Source: Victivallales bacterium (GTDB taxonomy: Bacteria; Verrucomicrobiota; Lentisphaeria; Victivallales; JAUVCU01). Taken from it: a DNA stretch of 6,238 nucleotides. The translations under genes were made by a program, and so were the position numbers. This document shows positions 5,995-6,238 of the stretch, piece after piece. The notes beneath the pieces were generated by a model that was given only the letters and a program-made list of their open reading frames with translations, had not been told where the DNA came from and did not search any database. How positions within the stretch are numbered: position 1 is the first letter of the stretch; each line of letters starts with the position of its first letter. The stretch lies in contig JAOZMT010000012.1 in assembly GCA_029934175.1 (NCBI GenBank), positions 1 through 6,238 on the forward strand, written 5' to 3'.

Positions 5995-6063
5995 AAAGTT
6001 TAACACAAAGGAACTCTTCGTGAAACTTTGTGCTTAACTTTGCTTCCTTTGTGGTTAAATTTT
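5995..6063. repeat. Imperfect inverted repeat with periodic CTTTGTG heptamers
   Basis: The arms 5995-6013 and 6044-6063 pair over 19 bp: 10 perfect pairs next to the loop, one bulged G (6054), then 9 more with a single G-T. The 30-base interior carries further copies of the same short unit: CTTCGTG (6016), CTTTGTG (6026), CTTTGCT (6038), with CTTTGTG again in the right arm (6047), spaced 10, 12 and 9 bases. Several alternative pairings are possible, for example CAAAGTT 5994-6000 with AACTTTG 6036-6042. From memory, similar CTTTGTG/CTTTGCG-rich elements are dispersed in intergenic regions of many bacteria. It begins 17 bases after the ptsP stop and could terminate or protect that transcript, though only a short T-run (6060-6063) follows. 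Confidence 0.7.
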
Positions 6064-6077
6064 ACTGAATATATAAT

Positions 6078-6085
6078 AAAGGAGA
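6078..6085 (+). promoter_or_regulatory. Ribosome binding site of the lipoprotein gene
   Basis: AAAGGAGA, with its GGAG core at 6081-6084, is 8 bases before ATG 6093. It supports the start of the truncated gene at the right edge. Confidence 0.8.
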
Positions 6086-6092
6086 AATATTT

Positions 6093-6238
6093 ATGATTAC
6101 TAAACAAAAACTTTTAATCCCATTTTTTGCGATATGTGCAATATATTTAATGACTGGGTGTGCTATTGCCACAAAGCAATTAGGTGAAATTGATTGTGAT
6201 AAGGCTTATTCTGATGGTATGTCTATTGTTTTATATAA
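6093..6238 (+). CDS. Putative lipoprotein, N-terminal part only
   Basis: Only 48 complete codons lie in the window and the frame is open to the right edge. The start MITKQKLLIPFFAICAIYL has a Lys-containing n-region and a hydrophobic core (about residues 7-20), followed by the lipobox-like LMTGC. This predicts cleavage by signal peptidase II before Cys23 and lipid anchoring. Met rather than the usual Leu at -3 is a mild departure. The visible mature part (AIATKQLGEIDCDKAYSDG and a few more residues) has a second Cys at 35 and matches no family I recognise. The start is supported by AAAGGAGA 8 bases upstream. It lies 115 bases after ptsP, across the repeat element, and may be read through from ptsP or have its own promoter. 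Confidence 0.75.
   Translation, partial: MITKQKLLIPFFAICAIYLMTGCAIATKQLGEIDCDKAYSDGMSIVLY

Noticed and set aside
6049..6077. TTGTGG (6049-6054), 17 bases, TATAAT (6072-6077): possible promoter for the lipoprotein gene, with the repeat supplying the -35 box
   Set aside because: The -10 box is perfect and spacing ideal, but the transcript would start near 6084 and lose most of the ribosome binding site at 6078-6085. The -35 match is only three of six. Read-through from ptsP fits better.

Overview
The window comes from a very AT-rich bacterial genome (about 30% GC judged by eye; A/T-rich third codon positions, many Asn, Lys and Ile codons). A GAF-containing nitrogen-type PTS enzyme I and a Cys-lipoprotein signal peptide fit a diderm (Gram-negative-type) bacterium. 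The phosphofructokinase belongs to the atypical ATP-dependent 'clade X', which is known from spirochaetes and several other phyla. I cannot name the lineage from this sequence alone. No transposase, integrase, CRISPR array or phage gene is visible, and the region looks chromosomal.

Layout, left to right, with all protein genes on the + strand. Bases 1-272 hold no gene I can support, only AT-rich hairpins and repeats. A good sigma70-type promoter (273-301) then drives a two-gene operon: pfkA (361-1650, 6-phosphofructokinase) and, only 4 bases later, a 549-residue NodU/CmcH-type carbamoyltransferase homologue (1655-3304). That homologue has lost nearly every catalytic signature of its family, so it looks like a pseudoenzyme. 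A lone tRNA-Asn(GTT) with encoded CCA follows (3456-3530), preceded by a 14-bp palindrome. Next is a 20-bp perfect palindrome just upstream of a promoter for ptsP (3686-5977), a GAF-domain PEP-protein phosphotransferase whose catalytic residues are all present. After ptsP lies a compact repeat element (about 5995-6063): a long inverted repeat that also carries a CTTTGTG-like heptamer every 9-12 bases. The window ends inside a short-leader lipoprotein gene (6093 to the edge).

Functionally, pfkA commits fructose 6-phosphate to glycolysis and ptsP uses phosphoenolpyruvate as phosphoryl donor in a regulatory phosphorelay, so the window joins an early glycolytic step to a PEP-sensing regulator. 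They are separate transcription units with a tRNA between them, so co-regulation is not shown. The most unusual feature is the degenerate carbamoyltransferase-like protein, which is probably co-transcribed with, and possibly translationally coupled to, phosphofructokinase.
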